NCBI GenBank assembly: GCA_013698135.1
Contig: JACCVM010000032.1
Span: forward strand, 1-9,574
Direction: 5' to 3'
Origin: Euzebyaceae bacterium
Lineage (GTDB): Bacteria > Actinomycetota > Nitriliruptoria > Euzebyales > Egibacteraceae
DNA: 9,574 nucleotides
Shown: piece after piece, positions 1 through 6,638 of the stretch
Position numbering within the stretch: the first letter of the stretch is position 1
Layout: each line of letters begins with the position of its first letter
Notes under the pieces: model-generated
Seen by the model: only the letters and a program-made list of their open reading frames with translations
What the model was told of the DNA's origin: nothing
The model's database searches: none
Program-made: the position numbers and the translations under genes

Positions 1-1
1 C

Positions 2-169
2 ACCGCCTTCGTGTCCGACGCGTTCAGCCGCCGCATCGTCGGCTGGCGCACCGCAGCCTCGATGCCGACCGAGCTGCCGCTGGACGCGCTGGACATGGCC
101 CTGTGGACCCGGGCGCGCGCCGGCGAAAGCGTCAAGGGGCTGGTCCACCACAGCGACGCCGGCAGCCAG
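2..169 (+). pseudogene. IS3-family transposase (OrfB) core fragment, interrupted
   Basis: The frame is open from the window edge and reads like the second half of an IS3-family DDE integrase core: TAFVSDAFSRRIVGW, then an alpha-helical stretch, then VHHSDAGSQ around positions 143-169. In this family the second catalytic Asp lies in the HHSD-x-GSQ motif, normally followed by Tyr and the stretch leading to the catalytic Glu. Here similarity stops exactly after the Gln codon; what follows (GEIKWSSQHLE) is not IS3-like and matches the start of the IS30-type element. The piece is therefore a broken remnant: its 5' part lies outside the window and its 3' part was displaced by the second insertion. 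It cannot be functional as seen. The family call is firm; the individual element cannot be named. Confidence 0.85.
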
Positions 170-204
170 GGCGAAATCAAGTGGTCGTCGCAACACCTCG
201 AGAC

Positions 205-209
205 GGAGG
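205..209 (+). promoter_or_regulatory. Ribosome binding site of the IS30 transposase
   Basis: GGAGG lies nine bases before the ATG at 219. It fixes the transposase start and may also supply ribosomes to the downstream glycosyltransferase, because no stop codon separates the two. Confidence 0.6.
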
Positions 210-218
210 TGGTTCAAG

Positions 219-1485
219 ATGACCAACAAGCACCAGCGCCAACAGGCGATCCGCGCGATGCGCGGGAAGCTTTGGTCGCCGGGTCGTCCGTCGACGGCTC
301 GGCGCGAGGATCGAGTCCGGTTCTGGGAGGCGATCACCCGCGGGCTGTCGAGCGAGGATGCTGCCGCGGAGGCCGGCGTGTCATCCGCGGTTGGGACGAG
401 GTGGTTCCGGGAGGCTGGCGGAATGCCATCGCTCGCGTTGGCCCCGGTGTCGGGCCGCTACCTGTCCCTTGCCGAGCGAGAGGAGATCGCGATCCTCAAC
501 GTACAGAAGCTCGGAGTCCGTGAGATCGCACGGCGGATCGGCCGTTCACCATCGACCATCTCGAGGGAGCTGCGCCGTAACGCGTCGACCCGGAGCAACG
601 AACTGTCGTATCGAGCGATGACGGCGCAGTGGCACGCCGAACGGCGGGCCAGCCGCCCGAAGGTCTGCAAGCTCGCCGCCGATGACCAGCTGCGGGACTA
701 CGTGCAAGATCGCCTCGCCGGCACCATCGCCCGACCAGACGGCGAGCTGGTGCCTGGCCCCGAGGTGCGGTTCATCGGCCGACGTCACGGGCGACGAGCT
801 GACCGACGCTGGGCGAAGTCGTGGAGTCCAGAGCAGATCTCCAACCGGCTCCGGGTCGACTTCCCCGATGATGAGTCCATGCGGATCTCGCACGAGGCCA
901 TCTACCAGGCCCTCTACATCCAAGGGCGTGGGGCGCTCAAGCGTGAGCTCGTCGCATGCCTGCGGACGGGTCGAGCGCTTCGCGTTCCACGAGCCCGGAC
1001 CCGCGGACGCGGCAAGAAGTTGGTAACCCCAGAGATCATGATCAGCGAACGGCCGGCCGAGGCAGCCGATCGAGCCGTTCCCGGCCACTGGGAGGGCGAT
1101 CTCATCCTCGGCCTCGAGAGCTCCGCGATCGGCACGCGCGTCGAGCGGACCACCCGGTTCACTCTGCTCCTCCACCTGCCCCGCATGGCCGGGCACGGCG
1201 TAGAGCTCAGCGTCAAGAACGGTCCCGCGCTCGCCGGGCACGGCGCCGAAGCCGTCCGTGACGCAGTCGCCGAGGTGATCACAGGACTGCCCGAGCAGCT
1301 CCGTCGCTCGTTGACCTGGGACCAAGGCGCAGAGATGGCCCAACACGTCCAGCTCCACGTCGACACCGGCCTCGACATCTACTTCTGCGAACCGCAGAGC
1401 CCATGGCAACGAGGAACGAACGAGAACACCAACGGGCTGCTGCGGCAGTACTTCCCGAAGGGAACCGATCTGTCGCGACACTCAA
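219..1485 (+). pseudogene. IS30-family transposase, C-terminally truncated and open into the next gene
   Basis: DDE transposase of the IS30 family. Two helix-turn-helix regions are visible: residues about 43-70 (SSEDAAAEAGVSS) and 97-121 (VREIARRIGRSPSTISREL). The catalytic core shows D294 in WEGDLILG, D368 in TWDQGAE and E402 in RGTNENTNG, giving the DD(33)E spacing of the family. The motif LLRQYFPKGTDLS follows normally, but the usual C-terminal segment after it (about 40-50 residues including an LNxRPRxTLGW-type motif) is absent in all three frames. From about residue 422 the sequence is arginine-rich noncoding-like readthrough, and the frame stays open to 2750 through the glycosyltransferase. 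The start is ATG 219 with a good ribosome binding site. Loss of the C-terminus and right end makes independent transposition unlikely. Family assignment is firm; the exact breakpoint is an estimate. Confidence 0.85.
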
Positions 1486-1518
1486 GGGGCGCGATGGCGC
1501 GACCGCGCGCATCAGCCG

Positions 1519-1545
1519 GTCTGGCACGATCGCGTCGTGCCAGAC
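1519..1545. other. Perfect 11-bp inverted repeat (hairpin)
   Basis: GTCTGGCACGA at 1519-1529 pairs perfectly with TCGTGCCAGAC at 1535-1545 around a five-base loop. It sits in the 108-base stretch between the end of transposase similarity and the glycosyltransferase start. No T-run follows on either side, so a classical intrinsic terminator is not shown. It could be a T-less terminator of a lost upstream gene, a regulator operator, or a remnant of mobile DNA. Confidence 0.5.
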
Positions 1546-1592
1546 ATCGACGCGCACCGGACTGCTCGACCAGTCAAGTGGTCGCTGCCGGC

Positions 1593-2750
1593 GTGAGGCT
1601 CCTGTACGTCACCGAGGACGTCCCGACCCGCGACAGGGTGCACGGGGACGGAAGCTCCATGATCCCGTACGAAGTGCTGCGGCACCTACCACCCGACGTC
1701 GAGGTCGATCTGCTCACCTACCGTGGGTCCGCTGAGGTCCCCCGCGAGGTGTCTGACCGATGCCGGACTGTGCTCACACTGCCGCGTCGCCCGAGGAACT
1801 CAGCTGTGCTGCGGTCCGTGGTCTCCCGGCACAGCATCGGGGCGTGGGAGCGCCGCAGCCGCGAGGCCTCAGCCGTTGTCCGGCGCATGTCCGTCGCGGC
1901 CGACGCCACCCTGCTGCACGGGCCGCACGTCGCCGGCCTGGCGCACACGGTCGAGGGGCCGCTAGTCCTGCAAGTGGTCGACCCGTGGTCACGGCGTGTC
2001 GGCATGGAGGCGGGTCTCGTCCACGGGCCGCGCGCGCGGTACCGCCGGCTCAAGGCCGCCGGTGCACGATTGCTGGAGGCCCAGCTGCCCAAGCACGCCC
2101 GGCTCCTGACCGTGGGGCGACATGACGCGGTCGGCTGGGGCGATCTCCTGGGGCGGCCGGTGCGGGCCATCCCGAACGGCGTGGACATGGGAGAGCCCGT
2201 TTCCAGGGTCCACGCCCCAGGACACCACCCCACCGTCTGCTTCGTCGGTAGCCTTGGGTACGGCCCCAACATCGTCAGTGCTCAGCGGCTCGTCGGCGAG
2301 GTGGCACCGCGGGTCTGGGCGCGGCTGCCGAGCACGCGCTTCGTCCTGGCAGGTCGGCAGCCCGACCCTTCGGTGCTCGCCCTGGCCGGCGAGCGGGTCG
2401 TCGTGCTGGCTGATGTCCCGTCGGTGCTCGACGTCTTCGCCCAGTCCGACGTGGCGTGCTTCCCGGACCAGGACGGGCTCGGGATACGGAACTCGGTGAC
2501 GGAGGCCCTGGCGGCAGGCCTGCCCGTGGTGGCAACGCCAGAGGCCGCCCGGGAACAGCCGTCCCACCCCCTCCTCCGGATCGTGGCGGAGGTCGACGAC
2601 CTGGTCGCCCTCGTCCTGGAGCTGCTGGCGAACCCGCCTGCTCCCCCGCATACCGCTCCCGTCATGCGCACCTGGAAGGACGTGGCCCTCGACTACCTGG
2701 AGGAGTGTTCGGCGGCTGTCACAGCCCACCGGTCACCGGGTGCGCCGTAG
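1593..2750 (+). CDS. GT4-like glycosyltransferase (group 1, GT-B fold)
   Basis: Predicted 385-aa GT-B glycosyltransferase that would transfer a sugar from a nucleotide donor to a glycan or lipid-linked acceptor in the cytosol. The N-terminal Rossmann half starts VRLLYVTEDVP and has the usual acceptor-side layout (DGSSMIPYEVLRHL). The C-terminal donor half starts near residue 214 with VCFVGSLGYGPN, continues with RFVLAGRQPDPSV (249-261) and ends in DGLGIRNSVTEALAAGLPVVAT (294-315), the glutamate-containing donor motif of GT4 enzymes. The general pattern resembles the PEP-CTERM/EpsH-associated sugar transferase subgroup. GTG 1593 is chosen because similarity begins there, although no clear ribosome binding site precedes it. 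ATG 1494 with AAGGGG upstream is an in-frame alternative that adds 33 unconvincing residues. The frame is continuous with the upstream transposase. The gene converges on the phosphotransferase gene. Confidence 0.82.
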   Translation: MRLLYVTEDVPTRDRVHGDGSSMIPYEVLRHLPPDVEVDLLTYRGSAEVPREVSDRCRTVLTLPRRPRNSAVLRSVVSRHSIGAWERRSREASAVVRRMSVAADATLLHGPHVAGLAHTVEGPLVLQVVDPWSRRVGMEAGLVHGPRARYRRLKAAGARLLEAQLPKHARLLTVGRHDAVGWGDLLGRPVRAIPNGVDMGEPVSRVHAPGHHPTVCFVGSLGYGPNIVSAQRLVGEVAPRVWARLPSTRFVLAGRQPDPSVLALAGERVVVLADVPSVLDVFAQSDVACFPDQDGLGIRNSVTEALAAGLPVVATPEAAREQPSHPLLRIVAEVDDLVALVLELLANPPAPPHTAPVMRTWKDVALDYLEECSAAVTAHRSPGAP

Positions 2751-2762
2751 GGGTTGATCGGC

Positions 2763-3800
2763 TCAGCACAAGGCGTCGAACCGACCGAGGGCATGCCGCC
2801 AGAGGAGGACGTCGCGGTCCGCGGCGATTGCTGCTCGTACCGCCTCCGGTGCGTCGTGGGCACCAGCCACGGACGACGTCGTGTCGGGGACGAGCCTCGA
2901 TGGGAGCGTCGCGGCGGCGCGCGCCCAGGTGGCGACCAGGACCTGCGGCAGCAGGCCAGGGTCTACACCGCGTTGGGCGAGGTGCGCCCGCAGCAGTCCG
3001 CCGGCGGGGGCGTGCGGACCGACGAAGGCATGGTCGAAGGCCTCGAGCTGCGCGGCGGGCGTGTACGCACTTCGCAGCGACTCGTGGACGTACTGCAGAT
3101 AGAACACCAGGTCGTGCCCGAGTATCCCGAGCGGATCACTGCGCTCCCAGTCGATCACCTGCAAGACACCGTCGCGGCTCCGCAGGATGTTCGGGTGACT
3201 GAGGTCTCCGTGCTCCACCACGGTGGGCACGGCCGACTCTCGCAGGGGGGCGAGGACGTCGTGCGTACGTGCGAGCAGCCGTGACGTCTCGTCGCCGAAC
3301 GGCCGAAAGGCCGACAGCCGCCGGAGAGGAGCCTCCACGCTGCGCTCGTACCACCGGTCGCCGGGCGCGGTGACACCCGTACCGGGCAGAGAGGCCGTGA
3401 AGCTCACGCCGGCCTCGACGGCACCCTGTGGGTCGCGCCGGACCGCGGCCGGGTCCAGGGCCGCCCCCCGCACGGCCTCCTCGATCAGGAGGCTATGACC
3501 GTGGTGGTTCAGGAGCCCAACGAAGCGGGGGACGCCGGGAACCCTGGCCCGGGCATCTCCGGTGAGGCGTCGGAGCATGTGGCCCTCGGTCTCGACCCCC
3601 GCGTTGTCACCGGCCCTGCGTGGCAGCTTCACCACCAGACAGGGTGCTGCGGCGCCGGGCTCGAAGACCATGGCCACTACGTGGCGCGAGGTCGCGAAGC
3701 CGGGCGTGACGAGAGCCGAGCGCAAGCCGCGGCCCAGCCCGAGGCGATCCAGGCCCAGGTCGTCGAAGTGGTCGTCCAGCAGACGGTCCACCAGGTTCAC
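2763..3800 (-). CDS. APH/choline-kinase-family phosphotransferase
   Basis: Predicted 345-aa small-molecule kinase of the aminoglycoside phosphotransferase fold. A candidate ATP-binding lysine is K58 in CLVVKLP, with acidic residues E70/E72 a little further on. The catalytic loop is H197-G-D199-LSHPN204 and the metal-binding aspartate is D217 in VIDWERSDP, followed by LGHDL, so the kinase motifs look complete. The start is GTG 3800, whose last two bases overlap the TGA of the upstream gene (GTGA), implying translational coupling; a longer in-frame start at 4070 would run through the neighbour's coding region and is rejected. Family members phosphorylate antibiotics, choline, amino sugars and other alcohols. 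Its place beside glycosyltransferases and a TMPK/nucleotidyltransferase fusion makes a glycan or sugar-precursor substrate more likely than drug resistance, but this is inference. The C-terminal alpha-helical part is of normal length. Confidence 0.85.
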   Translation of the reverse strand: MNLVDRLLDDHFDDLGLDRLGLGRGLRSALVTPGFATSRHVVAMVFEPGAAAPCLVVKLPRRAGDNAGVETEGHMLRRLTGDARARVPGVPRFVGLLNHHGHSLLIEEAVRGAALDPAAVRRDPQGAVEAGVSFTASLPGTGVTAPGDRWYERSVEAPLRRLSAFRPFGDETSRLLARTHDVLAPLRESAVPTVVEHGDLSHPNILRSRDGVLQVIDWERSDPLGILGHDLVFYLQYVHESLRSAYTPAAQLEAFDHAFVGPHAPAGGLLRAHLAQRGVDPGLLPQVLVATWARAAATLPSRLVPDTTSSVAGAHDAPEAVRAAIAADRDVLLWRHALGRFDALC

Positions 3801-5644
3801 GACACGGTCACCTGGCTGCGTCGTCCTACCACGGTTCCTTCGGGCACCAGGTAGCCGAAGAGGCCGAGCCGCAGGGCCGCACGTCCCGCGAGAGACTTCA
3901 GCAGCCCGAAGCGTTCCTCGTGGTAGCGCAGCAGCGCCTCGCGGACCACCGGGCGGACGTCGAGCGGCAAGATTCGAGAGCAGGCGACGAGGTTCGGAGC
4001 GTGCCAGTAGGCCGTCACGTCCACCAGGCCGGCCGCGAGGAAGGCGCGCCGCCATCCCGGCAAACCCCACTGACCGCCCCGTGCAGCGCGTGGCCCGGCG
4101 CGGACCTCCGCGACCACCCAGCCGCCAGGACGCACGCCGGCCGCAGCCTGTTCGAGGTCCGACCTTCCCGGTCGGACCAGCACCGCGACGTCGGCCTCCG
4201 CTCCCCCCTCACCACGCGTGTCCATCACCTGTGCCCCCACCATCTCGAGTGCTGCCCGGAGGTCGGGATCGTGTCGACCCCCGCACAGCACCTTGTCCAG
4301 CTCCGGCGAGGGCAGCAGGAAGCGCCAGTCGATCCGGCGCCACGACCCGAGGGGCCGCGCTCGCGGTGCTCGCGGAGCCGAACTGGGCCGTTGATCACGG
4401 CTGGCCGCGGCGCGGCCGGCGACGGTGTCCCAGACGGCCGTCACAGCGGCGCGGCGTACCTCCTCGACCGAGCGGGTCGCGTCCAGGACGGTCACCGGTA
4501 CAGGCAGGTCGGCGACCATCGCAAGGTAGGCCTGCCTCCACTCCTCGAGCTTCTCGGGACTGTGCTCGCCCTTGCGCGCGTACATCACCTCTCCGGGCGC
4601 GTCGAGGAGGAGCACGCGATCGGGCGCCGGTGTCCACCGCATCGTCAGTGCCGTGGTCACCCGCTCCCCGAAGCTCCCGGTCGAGCCGGGCAGGAGCGTG
4701 TCGTAGGCGAACCGGTCGACGACGACGAGTCGGCCACGCAGCCGGTGCGACTGGATCGTCGCCGCGGCGCGTGCCAGGCGGAGGACCACTTGACCTAGTC
4801 GGGCGCCCGGGACGGCGCGGGCGACACGGTCCCACGGGCGGGGCTGCCACAGACCCATGTAGACGGTCCGTGCGGGCACAGGCAGCGCGTCCAGCAGCGA
4901 CTGCGCCACCGTGCTCTTCCCGCTCCCGTCCGGGCCCAGGATGGCGACGACCGGCGCCACGCGGGGCATGCCGGCGAGCGACGGCGCCCTGCGCGCAAGA
5001 GAGCTGGCGCCCTGCCGGTGCGCGACGCCGACGGGGTCCCGCCGTCGCCACGCGGAACGGAGCTCGCTGCGGACCAGACCATCGCGGTCCGGCAGCGCCA
5101 CGGAGAAGACCTCGAGCACCCGTCGGGGAGCGCTGTCACCCGTGAAGTCTTGCAAGGTGCGGGCGATCGGGTCGTCCGTCCTCAATAAGCCGGCCCAGGC
5201 GCGTGCACCGTCGCGTCTCTCCGACGGGATGGCAGTCTTGTCGAGCAGCAGGTGCAGGAGCAGGAGCCACCCCTCGTCCGCAGGATGGAGTCGCCAGATG
5301 CCATCCGCGAGCCGTCGCCGCGCCAGGCACCCGTCGACCACCGGCAGCCGGAGCTCCTGGTGTGGGCCGAGCTCGACGCGGCACACCACGTCGACCTTGA
5401 GCCAGACATCTTGCAGCTCGTCGTAGGAGAAGTAGAACTGGTGGCTGCCCCGTCCGGGCGCACGAACCCGCGACAACCCCGCCGACGCGAGTACCTCGTC
5501 GATCCGCGCGCCGTCGGAGGGGGCCACCAGCAGGTCCACGTCCCCGCGCGGGCGGTCGAGCTCCTCGGCTCCGCGGAGCAGCGCCCAGACGACGCCGTGG
5601 GCGTCGAGCGTGCGGAACACCTCGGCGATGCGAGGGTGGATCAC
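3797..5644 (-). CDS. Trimodular protein: nucleotidyltransferase-like, thymidylate-kinase-like and methyltransferase-like domains
   Basis: A 615-aa fusion (from GTG 5644). Residues about 1-120 look like a minimal nucleotidyltransferase-fold domain: WALLRG, then GDVDLLV (D35, D37) and a third acidic strand LKVDVVC near residue 85. Residues about 228-405 form a thymidylate-kinase-like P-loop domain: Walker A GPDGSGKST (237-245), the DR-type motif VVVDRFAYD (about 307-315), strand LLLDAPGEVMYARKGEHSPE (345-364) and a helix like the TMPK C-terminus. After an Arg/Pro/Ala linker, residues about 438-600 recall class I methyltransferases (VRPGGWVVAEVR, GLVDVTAYWHAPN, ILPLD), but no clear glycine-rich SAM motif I is seen. 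The last codons overlap the downstream kinase. GTG 5740 would add 32 low-complexity residues and neither start has a good ribosome binding site. A role in glycan precursor or polymer modification is inferred from context only. Confidence 0.78.
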   Translation of the reverse strand: MIHPRIAEVFRTLDAHGVVWALLRGAEELDRPRGDVDLLVAPSDGARIDEVLASAGLSRVRAPGRGSHQFYFSYDELQDVWLKVDVVCRVELGPHQELRLPVVDGCLARRRLADGIWRLHPADEGWLLLLHLLLDKTAIPSERRDGARAWAGLLRTDDPIARTLQDFTGDSAPRRVLEVFSVALPDRDGLVRSELRSAWRRRDPVGVAHRQGASSLARRAPSLAGMPRVAPVVAILGPDGSGKSTVAQSLLDALPVPARTVYMGLWQPRPWDRVARAVPGARLGQVVLRLARAAATIQSHRLRGRLVVVDRFAYDTLLPGSTGSFGERVTTALTMRWTPAPDRVLLLDAPGEVMYARKGEHSPEKLEEWRQAYLAMVADLPVPVTVLDATRSVEEVRRAAVTAVWDTVAGRAAASRDQRPSSAPRAPRARPLGSWRRIDWRFLLPSPELDKVLCGGRHDPDLRAALEMVGAQVMDTRGEGGAEADVAVLVRPGRSDLEQAAAGVRPGGWVVAEVRAGPRAARGGQWGLPGWRRAFLAAGLVDVTAYWHAPNLVACSRILPLDVRPVVREALLRYHEERFGLLKSLAGRAALRLGLFGYLVPEGTVVGRRSQVTVS

Positions 5645-5860
5645 CAGCAGACCATCAGGATCCCGGGGCGGCGTGGTCTCCTGCCTGCGGCGGCAGCCGT
5701 TGCATGTCGGACTCCGTCCGCTCCGGCGTACCGGCGGCACGAGGTGGGCCGCTCGGCGTGCGAGAGGCTACCTCACGCCACGCTTCCCTCGACAACGGGA
5801 CCAGCCGGCCCCTTGGGTGCGGCGGGTACCGCGGGGCATCATGTGCTCGACCGCTAGTGT

Positions 5861-5866
5861 GGAGGG
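5861..5866 (+). promoter_or_regulatory. Ribosome binding site of the unknown protein A gene
   Basis: GGAGGG lies six bases before ATG 5873 and supports that start. TAGTGT just upstream (5855-5860) has the TANNNT form of an actinobacterial -10 box, but a transcript starting from it would begin inside or just after this site, so I do not call it a promoter. The rest of the gap back to the divergent gene shows no convincing promoter. Confidence 0.6.
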
Positions 5867-5872
5867 AGAACC

Positions 5873-6442
5873 ATGCCCGGCTTGGCAGACGGCGTGGGAC
5901 GCAGCCCCCGACTGCGACGGTTCGCCGCGCTGCGGGCCAGGTCCGCCGAGTGGGGGTGGGAGGTGATGGGGACGACCGCCGACTTCTCGCTGCACTACCC
6001 CGTGCCTGACATGCTGGGGGCGCTCAGCGCGCGCGCCGAGCTGGCCGTCGGAGGCGAGTGGTCCGGTTGGCCGGCGCAGGTCGCGCTCATCGCCGCGCGA
6101 CCGCCGTCTCCCAGGGTGCGGCTCGGCCTTCCAGCGCCGCGGGCGACGTTCCTCCTCGCAGTCATCGACGGCGGGCCGATGAGCTGCCAGTTCGCCGCCG
6201 AGGCCGTCCGCGGAGGTATCGACGTGGTGATGCTGAGCCGCGGGAGCCTGCCGGAGGCTGCGCGTCGTCGGTTGCACGCGGCCGTGGGCTCAGGGGCCTT
6301 GCGCCCGGGTGACCACGTGGCGGTCGGTGAGGTCCAGATGCTCACTGCCCGGCGGCTCCGTCACGCCGGCGGCTCGCTCGACCCAGCCCGTCAGCTGGAC
6401 CTGCTGGTCGACCTCATCGAGGACCTGGCAGACCTCGGGTGA
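5873..6442 (+). CDS. Unknown protein A, 189 aa, paralogue of the truncated gene B
   Basis: I do not recognise this family. The protein is soluble by eye, with no signal peptide and no membrane segment. The N-terminal third is Arg-rich (residues 9-24), then comes a hydrophobic-alternating core: VALIAARPP (70-78), ATFLLAVIDGGP (91-102), CQFAAEAV (105-112), LRPGDHVAVGEV (143-154), LTARRLRHAGG (157-167) and an acidic C-terminal helix (DLLVDLIEDLADL). The last two thirds recur, diverged, in the fragment around 8028-8372 (VALVAARPP, LLVAVDSGP, LRPGDHVALGEV), so this is a genuine conserved coding sequence and not a chance frame. Start ATG 5873 has a good ribosome binding site. It is transcribed away from the trimodular gene and precedes the GT2 gene by 196 bases. 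Because copy B sits directly before a response regulator, a signalling or accessory role is possible but unproven. Confidence 0.75.
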   Translation: MPGLADGVGRSPRLRRFAALRARSAEWGWEVMGTTADFSLHYPVPDMLGALSARAELAVGGEWSGWPAQVALIAARPPSPRVRLGLPAPRATFLLAVIDGGPMSCQFAAEAVRGGIDVVMLSRGSLPEAARRRLHAAVGSGALRPGDHVAVGEVQMLTARRLRHAGGSLDPARQLDLLVDLIEDLADLG

Positions 6443-6496
6443 GTCGAGCCTCGGCGCGATCCCCGTGAATCACTCTCTGTTCACCTGCTGGGCATC

Positions 6497-6502
6497 TATG
6501 AT
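6497..6502 (+). promoter_or_regulatory. Candidate -10 box upstream of the GT2 gene
   Basis: TATGAT stands out in a relatively AT-rich patch (about 6465-6560) between unknown protein A and the GT2 gene. A good TTGACA-like -35 box at the right distance is not visible; TTCACC at 6480-6485 is too close. A transcript from here would have a leader of about 130 bases. Confidence 0.3.
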
Positions 6503-6638
6503 GCACCTGATGGGTCGGGGGCCCAGGAACTATCTGTCTGTGATCCACCACTAGCACTGGTCGTGCCCCTGCATCACAGCCTGTACGCAGCCCTGACCGT
6601 CGGATCCTCGGCGCGCGGCGGCAACGAGCGCGGTTGCC

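Larger units (their letters stand above)
170..1485 (+). mobile_element. IS30-family insertion sequence, 3'-truncated
   Basis: The element begins near 170, where IS3 similarity ends, and carries one IS30-type transposase gene from 219. The left terminal region is probably the stretch from about 175 to 197 (AAGTGGTCGTCGCAACACC), a short leader before the gene, as usual for IS30 elements. The matching right-end inverted repeat should be the reverse complement of this; I do not find it downstream. Coding similarity stops at about 1480, so the right end has been lost, probably by a deletion that brought the glycosyltransferase gene close. Both boundaries are approximate. Confidence 0.7.

Noticed and set aside
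546..1481. 311-codon minus-strand open frame opposite the IS30 transposase
   Set aside because: Shadow of the transposase, which has full DDE and HTH motifs on the plus strand.
177..1584. 11-bp direct repeat TCAAGTGGTCG at 177-187 and 1574-1584, as if flanking the IS30 remnant
   Set aside because: IS30 ends should be inverted, not direct, and target duplications are only 2-3 bp. Similar CAAGTGGTC strings occur by chance in coding DNA at about 1972 and, reversed, at about 4785 (Gln-Val-Val codons).
2719..2762. Possible terminator between the convergent glycosyltransferase and phosphotransferase genes
   Set aside because: Only a tiny palindrome (CCGGTCACCGG) with a one-base loop and no T-tract.
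3562..5145. 527-codon plus-strand open frame opposite the trimodular gene and kinase
   Set aside because: Arg/Pro-rich with no recognisable domain; the opposite strand has Walker A, kinase catalytic loop and a coupled operon layout.
6498..6554. 18-codon ORF (MMHLMGRGPRNYLSVIHH) in the gap before the GT2 gene
   Set aside because: No ribosome binding site, and its first codons coincide with the candidate -10 box; too short to support without conservation data.
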